Source: Bog-473 sp963791455 (GTDB lineage Bacteria; Actinomycetota; Acidimicrobiia; Acidimicrobiales; RAAP-2). Taken from it: DNA of 64,000 nt. The translations under genes and the position numbers were made by a program. Of the stretch, positions 53,521 to 62,505 are shown one piece after another. Where the stretch lies: contig CAWBSM010000001.1 in the NCBI GenBank assembly GCA_963791455.1, forward strand, positions 62,001 to 126,000, read 5' to 3'. Numbering within the stretch: the first letter of the stretch is position 1; every line of letters begins with the position of its first letter. The notes under the pieces were generated by a model that was not told the DNA's origin, did no database searches, and was given only the letters and a program-made list of their open reading frames with translations.

Positions 53521-56500
53521 ATGCTCCACGTCCACCGATCCGAACGGGCCGACGACCTCGTGTCGATGCTGGCCCAGCTTGTCGAGGAGCCGCTCGACGA
53601 CCCCATGACCTCGGAGGTGGTGTCGGTGCCGACGCGCGGCATCGAGCGGTGGCTGACCCAGCGCCTCTCGATGCGCCTGGGGGCGCACGAGGGCAGGCAG
53701 GACGGCGTCTGCGCCAACATCGAGTTCCCCTTCCCCGGCACGCTGGTCGGTCGTGCCTTGTCCGTCGCGACGGGCGCCGACCCGAAGGACGACCCCTGGC
53801 TGCCCGAACGCGCGGTATGGCCGCTCATGGGGGTGGTCGAGGAGCACTTCCACGAACCCTGGCTGGCACCGCTGGCGCAGCACATCACGAACTCCGCGAC
53901 GGTGGAGGGATCCAAGCGCTTCTCGAGCATCCGCCACGTGGCCGATCTCTTCGACCGCTACGCCGTCCATCGGCCTGACATGCTCCAGCGCTGGGCGGCC
54001 GGCTCGCCCGAGCCGGACGAGGCCGCCTGGCAAATGGAGCTCTGGCGTCTCTTGCGCGAGCGCATCGGTCGGCCGAGTCCGGCGGAGCAGCTGCTCCACG
54101 CCTGCGCCCGGCTCCGGGCGGAACCAGAGCTCCTGAACGAACCGACGCGGCTGTCACCGTTCGGTCTGCCGACCAGGCTGTCGCTCTTCGGGTTGACCAG
54201 GCTTCCCGCGAGCTACCTCGACGTCCTCGAGGCGGTGGGGGCCGGGCGGGACGTTCACCTCTTCCTGTTGCACCCCTCGCCGTCGTTGTGGGACCGCCTG
54301 GCCGCTCAGGTCGGACCCTCCTCCCACACCGTGTTGCGCAGCGAGGACCCCACCGCGAGCGTGCCGCAGAACCCACTGCTTGCTTCTTGGGGAAGGGACG
54401 CCCGGGAGATGCAGCTCGTCTTGGGCGACGTGCTGGAGCATGCCGACCCTCCGGACGATACGCCGGAGTCGTGGGGTCCGCGCACACTGCTCCGACTGAT
54501 CCAGGACGACGTGCGGGCCGATCGAGCGCCGGGGGGTGGCGCGGGCGCCCGAGAGGGTCGACCCATGCTCGCCGCCGCCGACGACAGCATCCGCATCCAC
54601 TCCTGCCATGGACGCGGTCGGCAGGTGGAGGTCCTCCGCGACGCCATCTTGCACCTGCTCGAGGACGATCCCACCCTCGAGGCACGCGACATCATCGTGA
54701 TGTGCCCTGATATCGAGAACTTCGCTCCGCTGATCCAGGCCACCTTCGGGGGGCACGGCGCGTCCGACGACCCGACTGACGTCCTCGAGATTCGCCTTGC
54801 GGATCGCTCGCTCCGCCAGACCAACCCGGTGATGGCGGTGCTGGCCGAAGTCCTCGAGCTCGCAACCTCGAGGTTCACGGCGACCGAGGTCCTCGATCTC
54901 GCCGGGCGGGAGCCGGTGCGCCGGAGGTTCCACTTCGCCGACGAGGACCTGTTCCGGCTCGAGGAGTGGGTGGAGAAGGCCTGCGTCCGATGGGGATTCG
55001 ACGCCGCCCACCGGAGTTCCTTCCGGCTCGAGGACATTGGCAGCAACACGTGGCAGTTCGGCCTCGACCGCATCCTTCTCGGCGTCACCATGGCGGACGA
55101 GCGCCAGCGCCTCTTCCAGGACACGCTGCCGCTGGATGACGTCGACAGCGCAGACATAGAACTGGCCGGGCGCATGGCGGAATTCCTGGATCGCCTCCGG
55201 GCCGCTTTCGTCGAACTGACCGGGACGCGCCCGATCGATGCCTGGGGCGCAACGTTGGCCGGCATCTCCGACGCCCTGACGTCGACGACAGAGCGCGATG
55301 CGTGGCAGCGCTCGCAGATGAAGACGCTCCTCGACGAGCTGGTGGCGGAGGCCACCACGGGGGACGCAGTCAGCCCTCTTGCCCTGAGTTGTGACGACGT
55401 GCGATCGATGTTGACCGACCGCTTGAAGGGCAAGCCGACCCGAGCCAACTTCTGCACGGGCCATCTGACCGTCTGCACGCTCGTGCCGATGCGCTCCATC
55501 CCCCATCGTGTCGTGTGCCTCTTGGGGCTGGACGACGGCACCTTCCCCCGCCACATCGAGAGGGACGGGGACGATCTCACGGCTCGCCACCCGAGGGTCG
55601 GCGACCGCGACGTCCGGAGCGAGGACCGACAACTTCTCCTCGACGCCCTCCTGGCGGCGCAGGATCACCTGGTGGTGACGTTCTCGGGCCGCGACGAGCG
55701 GTCCAACCTGCCTCGTCCCCCCGCCGTCCCGGTCGGTGAGCTGCTCGACGTCGTCGACCACACCGTGCAGGTGCCAGGCGGTCGCGCCCGCGCCTCGATC
55801 CTGTTCTCCCACCCCCTCCAGCCCTTCGACCGCCGGAACTACGAATCGGACGTCACCATGCCGGCCGCCCCATGGAGCTTCGATGCCCTGCACCTCGCCG
55901 GAGCCCGGGCTGCGCTCGAACCCAGCCACGAAGCCCACGCGTTTCTCGACCGGCCCCTCTGCGAGTACGAAGTGGACGAGATCAGGCTCGACCAATTGGC
56001 GAGGTTCCTGCGTCATCCCGTGCGCGCCTTCCTTCGGGAACGGCTCACCATCTCGCTCCGCGACAGGACGCGGGAGTTCGAGGACGCGATTCCGGTGAAG
56101 CTCAGCGCCCTCGAGCAGTGGCAGATCGCCGACCGTCTTCTCGCGGCCCGACTCGAAGGAGCCAGTCCGGAGTCATGTTGGGCGGTGGAGATCGCGCGCG
56201 GGGAATTGCCGCCCGGTCAGTTGGCCGATCGGGTGCTCCACGAGCTCACGGGACCGCTCGACGCTCTCGTGGCAGGCGGCCAAACCGGGGAGCCACCGAC
56301 CTCGGTCGACGTTCGTGTCGATCTGACCGGGCTTCCGAGTCTGGTTGGGACGGTCTCGGGCGTCCGAGGGAGCACGGTCCACTCGGTGACGTACTCGAAG
56401 CTCGGGCCGGCGGCCCGCCTCATTGCCTGGCTTCGGCTGCTCGCGCTGACGGCGACATGGCCGGACCGCCCGTTCGACGCGCTGACGGTGGGACGGTCGA

Positions 56501-56937
56501 TCGGCCGGGGACACACGATCTCGACGGCAACCATCGGGCCGCTCGGGCCTGATGCGCAGACCCGACGGGACGTCGCCGAGACGCATCTGCGGACGATCGT
56601 CGACCTTTTCCAGCGCGGGATGCGCGAGCCCTTGCCGCTGTACTGCAAGACGTCCGCCGCCTGGGCGTCTGCGCTCAGAGACGGGAAAGATCCGACCCGG
56701 GAGGCCGGGGGGTGCTGGGTCTCCGGCCACAACGGCCACAACGAGGACAAGAACGCGGAGCACGTGCTGGTGCTCGGCGGCGAGCTCACCTTTGAGGCCA
56801 TGCTGCAACGGGCGGGGCAACCTCGTGCCGACGAGACCGGAGACGACTGGCTTTCCTCGGAGACCTCGCGCTTCGCTCTCTACGCCCGACGGCTCTGGGA
56901 CGGATTGCTCGAGTACGAGGAGATCGCCCACCAGTGA
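53521..56937 (+). CDS. recC: Exodeoxyribonuclease V subunit gamma RecC
   Basis: This 1138-residue protein matches RecC: MLHVHRSERADDLVSMLAQL at the N-terminus, VPTRGIERWLTQRLSMRLG, IRIHSCHGRGRQVEVLRD and PMRSIPHRVVCLLGLDDG, all common RecC landmarks. RecC holds the inactivated nuclease-like fold that scans for Chi. It is co-transcribed with recB and recD; its stop overlaps the recB GTG by 2 nt (GTGA). Unlike recB and recD, it is intact. Confidence 0.93.
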   Translation: MLHVHRSERADDLVSMLAQLVEEPLDDPMTSEVVSVPTRGIERWLTQRLSMRLGAHEGRQDGVCANIEFPFPGTLVGRALSVATGADPKDDPWLPERAVWPLMGVVEEHFHEPWLAPLAQHITNSATVEGSKRFSSIRHVADLFDRYAVHRPDMLQRWAAGSPEPDEAAWQMELWRLLRERIGRPSPAEQLLHACARLRAEPELLNEPTRLSPFGLPTRLSLFGLTRLPASYLDVLEAVGAGRDVHLFLLHPSPSLWDRLAAQVGPSSHTVLRSEDPTASVPQNPLLASWGRDAREMQLVLGDVLEHADPPDDTPESWGPRTLLRLIQDDVRADRAPGGGAGAREGRPMLAAADDSIRIHSCHGRGRQVEVLRDAILHLLEDDPTLEARDIIVMCPDIENFAPLIQATFGGHGASDDPTDVLEIRLADRSLRQTNPVMAVLAEVLELATSRFTATEVLDLAGREPVRRRFHFADEDLFRLEEWVEKACVRWGFDAAHRSSFRLEDIGSNTWQFGLDRILLGVTMADERQRLFQDTLPLDDVDSADIELAGRMAEFLDRLRAAFVELTGTRPIDAWGATLAGISDALTSTTERDAWQRSQMKTLLDELVAEATTGDAVSPLALSCDDVRSMLTDRLKGKPTRANFCTGHLTVCTLVPMRSIPHRVVCLLGLDDGTFPRHIERDGDDLTARHPRVGDRDVRSEDRQLLLDALLAAQDHLVVTFSGRDERSNLPRPPAVPVGELLDVVDHTVQVPGGRARASILFSHPLQPFDRRNYESDVTMPAAPWSFDALHLAGARAALEPSHEAHAFLDRPLCEYEVDEIRLDQLARFLRHPVRAFLRERLTISLRDRTREFEDAIPVKLSALEQWQIADRLLAARLEGASPESCWAVEIARGELPPGQLADRVLHELTGPLDALVAGGQTGEPPTSVDVRVDLTGLPSLVGTVSGVRGSTVHSVTYSKLGPAARLIAWLRLLALTATWPDRPFDALTVGRSIGRGHTISTATIGPLGPDAQTRRDVAETHLRTIVDLFQRGMREPLPLYCKTSAAWASALRDGKDPTREAGGCWVSGHNGHNEDKNAEHVLVLGGELTFEAMLQRAGQPRADETGDDWLSSETSRFALYARRLWDGLLEYEEIAHQ

Positions 56938-58526
56938 CCGCCCCGACGTCGGTGACGGCGCCCACTGTTCCGGCGCCGCAATCGTTCGAGGTCTGCGGCC
57001 CCTTGCCCAGAGGTATGACCTTGTTGCAGGCAAGCGCCGGGACCGGCAAGACCTTCACCATCGCCGCGCTCACGACGCGCTACGTGGCGGAAGGCCTGCC
57101 GATCGACCGCCTGCTCGTCATCACCTTTACGCGGATGGCCACCGGCGAGCTGCGTGAACGCGTGCGCGACCGCTTGGTCACCGCGTTCGAGGGGCTCACC
57201 GCTTGGCTCGAGGGTGGTGGCGAGACGCCCGGAGATGACGAGCTCGTGCGGACCCTGGTCGATTCGGCGCCAACGGTGGTCGCGCTGCGCCGGGACCGGT
57301 TGGGGAAGGCGATCGCCGATTTCGACTCCGCCACCATCGAGACCACGCACGGATTCTGTCTGCAGGTGCTCTACGGCTTGGGCACCGCCGGTGACATCGA
57401 TCGGGAGGTGACCCTGGTCGAAGACGTCCGGGACCTCATGGAAGAGGTGGTCGACGACCTCTACCTCCGGCGGTTTGCCCACCGGCCGAATCCGCTCGAG
57501 TTCTCGCGCGACGACGCCATGGAGATCGCGACGCACATCCTCAGCCAGCCCGACGCGCGGGTCGTCCCCGAGTGGTCCACGGCGGAGGACCTCCCTTCGA
57601 TCCGCCGCCGATTTGCCAAAGCAGTACGGGAGGAGATGGACCGACGCAAACGGGCGCTCAAGATCCTGACCTACGACGACGTGCTGATCCGCCTGCGTGA
57701 CACGCTGGTCGATCCACAGCGCGGTGTGGTTGCGTGCGAGCGTTTGCGCCAGCGCTACGACGTCGTGCTGGTCGACGAGTTCCAAGACACCGACCCCGTG
57801 CAGTGGGAGATCATGCACAGGGCGTTCGGCCAGGGCGGGTCGACCTTGGTGCTCATCGGGGACCCGAAGCAGGCCATTTACGCCTTCCGGGGTGCCGACG
57901 TGCACGCCTACCTCGACGCCCGTCATGCGGTGCTCTCGGAGTGGACCCTCGACGTCAATTGGCGTAGTGACGAGGGGCTCCTGGCGGCTTACGACGCGCT
58001 GTTTGCCAATGCGCAGCTCGGAGAGGCAGGCATTACCTACCGTGCGACCTGCGCCGCGCCCGCCAACCGCGAACCTCGGCTCGTCGGTGTGCCGGCCGCC
58101 GCACCGTTGCGAGCGCGCCTCGTGCACGCCGACGACGGTCTGGTGCAGCTCACGCTCAAGAAGAAGCAGCCGCAAGCCGACGCGGCGCGAGATTTCGTCG
58201 CCCGCGACCTCGCCGCTGAAGTCGTCGCGCTCCTCTCCGCCGGGCCCGAGGTCATCACGCGGCGGCGGGACGGGAGCGAACTGGACAGGGTCCGACTTCA
58301 CCCAGGCCATATCGCCGTGCTCGTGCGCTACAACAGTCATGCCGCGGACGGTGCAGAACGCACTGATCAAGGCCGGTGTCCCTGCCGTCATCGGTGGTTC
58401 GGGTTCGGTGTTCGCGACCGAGCCAGCCCGGGACTGGCTCCGCCTACTCGAGGCGCTCGAACGGCCAACGGCGCGGGATCGAGCCTCGCTCGCCGCTCTG
58501 AGCTGCTTCGTCGGTTGGACACCTGA
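56934..58526 (+). CDS. recB: Exodeoxyribonuclease V subunit beta RecB, 5' part (frameshifted)
   Basis: This frame holds the first half of RecB: Walker A ASAGTGKTFTIAAL, VDEFQDTDPVQWEI (DExx) and GDPKQAIYAFRGADVHAYL (motif III). After LVRYNSHA, near 58338-58352, the frame goes off and ends at 58526, while the rest of RecB continues one base later in the frame that ends at 60351. Deleting one G in GCGG near 58344 would restore a 1138-residue protein, the full family length. Start GTG overlaps the recC stop. Either a sequencing error or a true lesion. Confidence 0.9.
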   Translation: MTAPTSVTAPTVPAPQSFEVCGPLPRGMTLLQASAGTGKTFTIAALTTRYVAEGLPIDRLLVITFTRMATGELRERVRDRLVTAFEGLTAWLEGGGETPGDDELVRTLVDSAPTVVALRRDRLGKAIADFDSATIETTHGFCLQVLYGLGTAGDIDREVTLVEDVRDLMEEVVDDLYLRRFAHRPNPLEFSRDDAMEIATHILSQPDARVVPEWSTAEDLPSIRRRFAKAVREEMDRRKRALKILTYDDVLIRLRDTLVDPQRGVVACERLRQRYDVVLVDEFQDTDPVQWEIMHRAFGQGGSTLVLIGDPKQAIYAFRGADVHAYLDARHAVLSEWTLDVNWRSDEGLLAAYDALFANAQLGEAGITYRATCAAPANREPRLVGVPAAAPLRARLVHADDGLVQLTLKKKQPQADAARDFVARDLAAEVVALLSAGPEVITRRRDGSELDRVRLHPGHIAVLVRYNSHAADGAERTDQGRCPCRHRWFGFGVRDRASPGLAPPTRGARTANGAGSSLARRSELLRRLDT

Positions 58527-60351
58527 GGAGGTGGCGGCGGGAACCGAGGAGCAGTGGGAGGACCTCCACTGGTCGCTCCACCAATGGGCGGCCCTCTTGC
58601 GCGACCGTGGGGTCGCGTCGCTCTTCGAGACGGTGTGCAGCGCCCACCAGGTTCCCTCCCGCGTGCTGGCCGCCGCCTCGGGAGAGCGGTTCATGACCGA
58701 TCTGCGGCATGTCGCCCAACTGCTCCACGAGGCCGGCGTGTCCGAAGGGCTAGGCCCCACCGCCATGGCGAGCTGGCTTGGCCGGCGTATCAACGAGGCG
58801 GCCCGCGACACCGAGAACGAGGAGCGAGCCCGGCGTCTCGAATCGGATGCCGACGCGGTCCAGGTGATCACGATCCATCGGAGCAAGGGTCTGGAGTTCC
58901 CCGTTGTGCTGTGCCCGTACATGTGGGGTAGCTATACGCCAACGATCAAGGTCCCGGTCTTTCACGACAAGGACAGCGGCAACGCGCGAACCATCGATGT
59001 CGCCGGTGAGGGCAACAGCCATACCGCACACCAGCGGGACGAGATCGTCGAGGAGCGTGGCGAGGACCTGCGTCTGCTCTACGTCGCGCTCACGCGTGCA
59101 CAGCACCAAGCGATTCTCTGGTGGGTGGGTGCGAACGACTGCCAGCACTCACCGCTGTCCCGGCTCCTCTTCGACCGTGACGAGGACGGTGTGGTGCGTT
59201 CCCACGGGGCAGGACCACGAAGCGACGAGGCGGTCGAGGCTGCCCTCAGCGCGCTGGGCCCGTTAGTGGCCGTCGAGCGAGTCGTCGCCCCACCCGACGT
59301 GCACTGGGAGGGGGATGCTGGACCCCTGCCCACGCTTGAGGCGGCGATCTTCGATCGCACGCTCGACCTAGGTTGGCGCCGCGTCTCGTACTCGGGCATC
59401 ACGAGCACCCTGCACGAACAGCCCTCGATCGGAAGCGAGCCGGCGGAGCAGCTCATCTCGGACGAGGAGGTGCCAGAGGTCGCGGTCCGGCGACCCGTGG
59501 AGGCCGGCCCGGACGAGGAGCGGATGCGCGACGTGCCCTTGGGCCTCGCCCCCATGCCCGGCGGCACGCTGGTCGGAACCGTCGTGCACAGCGTGTTCGA
59601 GCGCGTCGAGTTCGATGCGCCCGACCTTGGGGCCGAGGTCGGGGCGGCGCTGAAGGGCGAGGTCATGTGGCGCAACGTCGACCTCGGGAGCGTCGATGCG
59701 GTCGCCTCGGGGCTGCGCACGGCCATCGAGTGTCCTCTCGGTCCGCTGGTCGGCGGTCTGCGGTTGCGTGACATTCCACGCCACGACCGGCTCGACGAGA
59801 TGAGCTTCGAGATCCCGCTGGTTGGAGGGGACGCCCCGGTGGCGTCGCTGCACGTCGCCCGGGTCGCCGACATCTTGGAGCAGCACCTCCCGTCGGACGA
59901 TCCCGTGGCCCGGTACGCCCACCGCCTCCGGGACCCGGCGCTGCGGGGCATCTTGCGGGGCTATCTGACCGGAAGCCTGGACCTGGTGTTCCGGCACCCC
60001 GACGGCCGGTTCTTCCTGGCCGACTACAAGACGAACCGGCTGGGTGCGCCGGACGAGACCCTCACGGCCTGGCACTACCGGCGCCAGGCCTTGGACGCTG
60101 CGATGGCGGCGGCCCACTATCCCCTCCAGGCGTTGTTGTATTCCGTGGCGCTCCACCGCTACCTGCGTTGGCGCCTTCCGGGCTACGACGCGGACCATCA
60201 CCTGGGCGGCGTCCTGTACCTGTTCGTGCGCGGCATGAGCGCGTTGGAGCCGGCCGGCGTCGTTGACCACCCCTGTGGCGTTTGGGCGTGGCGCCCCCCC
60301 GTCCCCTTGGTGGAGTCGTTGAGCGAACTCTTCGACCGCGGGGCCCGGTGA
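58339..60351 (+). CDS. recB: RecB, 3' part (frameshifted)
   Basis: This frame carries the second half of RecB: VITIHRSKGLEFPVVLCPYM (motif V), LLYVALTRAQHQAILW (motif VI), and the C-terminal nuclease domain with FFLADYKTN, the conserved Asp and Lys of the RecB active site. ATG 58339 is only the first in-frame Met after the shift; the natural protein starts at 56934. Total length with the 5' part and one base removed is 3417 nt, an exact multiple of three. The recD GTG overlaps its stop by 3 nt (GTGA). Confidence 0.88.
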   Translation: MPRTVQNALIKAGVPAVIGGSGSVFATEPARDWLRLLEALERPTARDRASLAALSCFVGWTPEEVAAGTEEQWEDLHWSLHQWAALLRDRGVASLFETVCSAHQVPSRVLAAASGERFMTDLRHVAQLLHEAGVSEGLGPTAMASWLGRRINEAARDTENEERARRLESDADAVQVITIHRSKGLEFPVVLCPYMWGSYTPTIKVPVFHDKDSGNARTIDVAGEGNSHTAHQRDEIVEERGEDLRLLYVALTRAQHQAILWWVGANDCQHSPLSRLLFDRDEDGVVRSHGAGPRSDEAVEAALSALGPLVAVERVVAPPDVHWEGDAGPLPTLEAAIFDRTLDLGWRRVSYSGITSTLHEQPSIGSEPAEQLISDEEVPEVAVRRPVEAGPDEERMRDVPLGLAPMPGGTLVGTVVHSVFERVEFDAPDLGAEVGAALKGEVMWRNVDLGSVDAVASGLRTAIECPLGPLVGGLRLRDIPRHDRLDEMSFEIPLVGGDAPVASLHVARVADILEQHLPSDDPVARYAHRLRDPALRGILRGYLTGSLDLVFRHPDGRFFLADYKTNRLGAPDETLTAWHYRRQALDAAMAAAHYPLQALLYSVALHRYLRWRLPGYDADHHLGGVLYLFVRGMSALEPAGVVDHPCGVWAWRPPVPLVESLSELFDRGAR

Positions 60352-61970
60352 CGATTCTCGATGCCTTCGACAGCGCCGTGTCGCTGCGCGCCACCGGGCT
60401 CTTGCGCGAGTTCAACCGCGCCGGACTCCTGTCCACCGCAGACGTGCACGTCGGCGAGCGCCTGGCCCGTCTCTGCGGCTCGACGGACGAATTGGCATCC
60501 CTGGGGGCGGCCTTCGCGGCGCGGGCTCCTCGCCTCGGCCACGTGTGCGTCGATCTCGAGACCATCAGGGACACTGCGAGCGCCGAGACGGACACGCCCG
60601 CTGATCTCAGCGCTTTGGCGTGGCCGGACCCACATCTTTGGCTCGAGGCCGTGGCCGCCAGCCCACTTGTGGGCGACGATCTTCCGCTCCACCTCTCGGG
60701 CACGACCCTCTACTTGGACCGCCTCTGGGTGGACGAGCGGCGGGTGGCATCGGACCTCATCCATCGGGCCGCGGAGCCGGCGAGCGGGGTGGACGACTCG
60801 TTGTTGACCGCGGGTCTGGCCCAGCTCTTCACGGCACGGGAGGATCCGGACTTCCAGCGCCTCGCCGCGGCCAGCGCCGTGCTCCGGCGCTTCTCGGTCA
60901 TCGCCGGCGGCCCCGGTACCGGCAAGACCACCACGGTCGCCCGCGTGCTCGCCCTGCTCCACGTCCAGGCCGCGGCCGCCGGCCGGCGAACACCATTGGT
61001 GGCGCTGGCGGCACCGACGGGCAAGGCGGCCGCACGACTCGAAGAGGCAGTCCGGCAGGAGGCGGACCGTATGCCGGTCGCCTCGGGGGCACGTGCCGCT
61101 CTGTCGGCCCTCGAGGGCACGACCCTGCACCGGCTCTTGGGTTCCAACCCGGGAAACCGGACGAGGTTCGTCCACGACCGGCTGAACAGGCTGCCCCACG
61201 ACGTGGTCGTGGTCGACGAGACCTCCATGGTGTCGCTCTCGATGATGGCGCGCGTCGCCGAGGCGGTGCGCTCCGACGCACGCCTGATTCTTGTGGGCGA
61301 TCCCCAGCAACTGGCGTCCATTGAGGCCGGGGCCGTGCTGGGCGACATCGTGCCGCCCGGGTCACGACAGGTCTGCATGGGGTCAGCGGCCCGAGACCGG
61401 CTCGCCACGGTCACCGGCCACGACGTCCCGCTCAGCGACTACACCGTCCATTCGGGCATCGGGGACGGCATCGTGGTCCTGAGCAAGGTGCACCGCTTCA
61501 AGGGGGCGATCGCGGCGTTGGCAACGGCGATCCAGCGTGGTCACGCCGACGACGCCGTGGCCGTCCTCGAAGCAGGTGACCCCGACGTGCAGTGGATCGC
61601 CACCGAGGTGCCGTCGCAGGCGTCGTCGGCCGAGGGATTGGGTGAGGTGCGCTCGCTCGCTGTCGAGTGTGGTCGCAAGGTCAGAGAGGCGGCGGAAAAC
61701 GGGGAGGCAATGGAGGCCATCGCCGAGCTCGGCCGGTTCCGGCTGCTGTGCGCCCACCGCCGCGGACCGGACGGTGTGGTGACCTGGATGCACCAGGTGG
61801 AGGACTGGCTGCGGGCTGAGATCTCTGGTTTCAGCGGCGGCGAGGACTGGTACGTCGGGCGCCCGCTGATCGTGACGGAGAACGACTACGCGGCTGAGGT
61901 TGTACAACGGCGACGTCGGGGTGGTCGTCGCCGACGGCGAGCGGCGGGTCGCCGCCTTCGATCGAGGTGA
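60348..61970 (+). CDS. recD: Exodeoxyribonuclease V subunit alpha RecD, 5' part (frameshifted)
   Basis: This frame contains most of RecD: Walker A AGGPGTGKTTTVARVLALL, APTGKAAARLEEA, TTLHRLLGS, VVVDETSMVSLSMMARV and LVGDPQQLASIEAGAVLGDI. The reading frame is lost after VTENDYA near 61892-61900, with the last helicase motifs in the frame ending at 62253. Removing one G in GCGG there restores 635 codons, normal for RecD. The same kind of extra G in GCGG is seen in recB. Start GTG overlaps the recB stop. Confidence 0.9.
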   Translation: MTILDAFDSAVSLRATGLLREFNRAGLLSTADVHVGERLARLCGSTDELASLGAAFAARAPRLGHVCVDLETIRDTASAETDTPADLSALAWPDPHLWLEAVAASPLVGDDLPLHLSGTTLYLDRLWVDERRVASDLIHRAAEPASGVDDSLLTAGLAQLFTAREDPDFQRLAAASAVLRRFSVIAGGPGTGKTTTVARVLALLHVQAAAAGRRTPLVALAAPTGKAAARLEEAVRQEADRMPVASGARAALSALEGTTLHRLLGSNPGNRTRFVHDRLNRLPHDVVVVDETSMVSLSMMARVAEAVRSDARLILVGDPQQLASIEAGAVLGDIVPPGSRQVCMGSAARDRLATVTGHDVPLSDYTVHSGIGDGIVVLSKVHRFKGAIAALATAIQRGHADDAVAVLEAGDPDVQWIATEVPSQASSAEGLGEVRSLAVECGRKVREAAENGEAMEAIAELGRFRLLCAHRRGPDGVVTWMHQVEDWLRAEISGFSGGEDWYVGRPLIVTENDYAAEVVQRRRRGGRRRRRAAGRRLRSR

Positions 61971-62253
61971 CGAGATCGCCCGGGTGAGCCCGGCACGGTT
62001 GGCCGCGGTGGACACGGTGTACGCCATGACGGTCCACAAGAGCCAAGGCTCGCAGTTCGACACCGTGGCCTTCCTCGTGCCCGGGATGAACTCGAGGGTC
62101 CTGACCCGCGAGTTGCTCTACACCGCGGTCACCCGCGCCCAGGAGCGACTGATCCTCCTCGGCCTCGAGGAGTCGATCCGTGCCGCCATCGACCGTCCGA
62201 TCACCCGGGCCTCGGGGCTGCGACGCGCCCTGTGGGGCGAGGCCGGCGACTGA
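61900..62253 (+). CDS. recD: RecD, 3' part (frameshifted)
   Basis: This 117-codon frame is the C-terminus of RecD: LYNGDVGVVVADGERR, the motif YAMTVHKSQGSQFDTV (motif V), and LLYTAVTRAQERLIL (motif VI), with RecD-type spacing. It cannot be a separate protein: motifs V and VI need the Walker A domain encoded in the preceding frame. The first ATG in view is not a natural start. Confidence 0.87.
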   Translation: MYNGDVGVVVADGERRVAAFDRGDEIARVSPARLAAVDTVYAMTVHKSQGSQFDTVAFLVPGMNSRVLTRELLYTAVTRAQERLILLGLEESIRAAIDRPITRASGLRRALWGEAGD

Positions 62254-62505
62254 ACCTGGGGCCCCTCAGCCGGGCGGCGCGTGGCCGAGTCGGCGAGGGT
62301 CTCTCCGCGCGGAATTGTGCACTTTTTGGGTCGGCGGGGAGGTCCACCCGCGCAGAATCCGTGTGATTTAGGCTGCCCGCCCAAGCAAATTCCCTGGTCT
62401 CACGCCAATTACAGCCAGCACACAGGTTGGATTCAGGGTGCTGCCCCATGATGAGACTGAAACGACTCCGTAACAAAGCGGATCCCGAGCACGCGAAGGG
62501 TGAGG
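62254..62505. other. Intergenic region before the sqd1-like gene
   Basis: About 250 nt with no supported gene. It contains a TAGGCT-type -10 candidate in GTGATTTAGGCTGCC (about 62361-62376), with 5' leader DNA up to the ribosome site GAAGG at 62495-62499. Nothing else recognisable. Confidence 0.4.

Noticed and set aside
58338..58352. Programmed +1 frameshift in recB
   Set aside because: No slippery codon pair, stop codon in the pause position or downstream structure of known type; a simple extra base explains it better.
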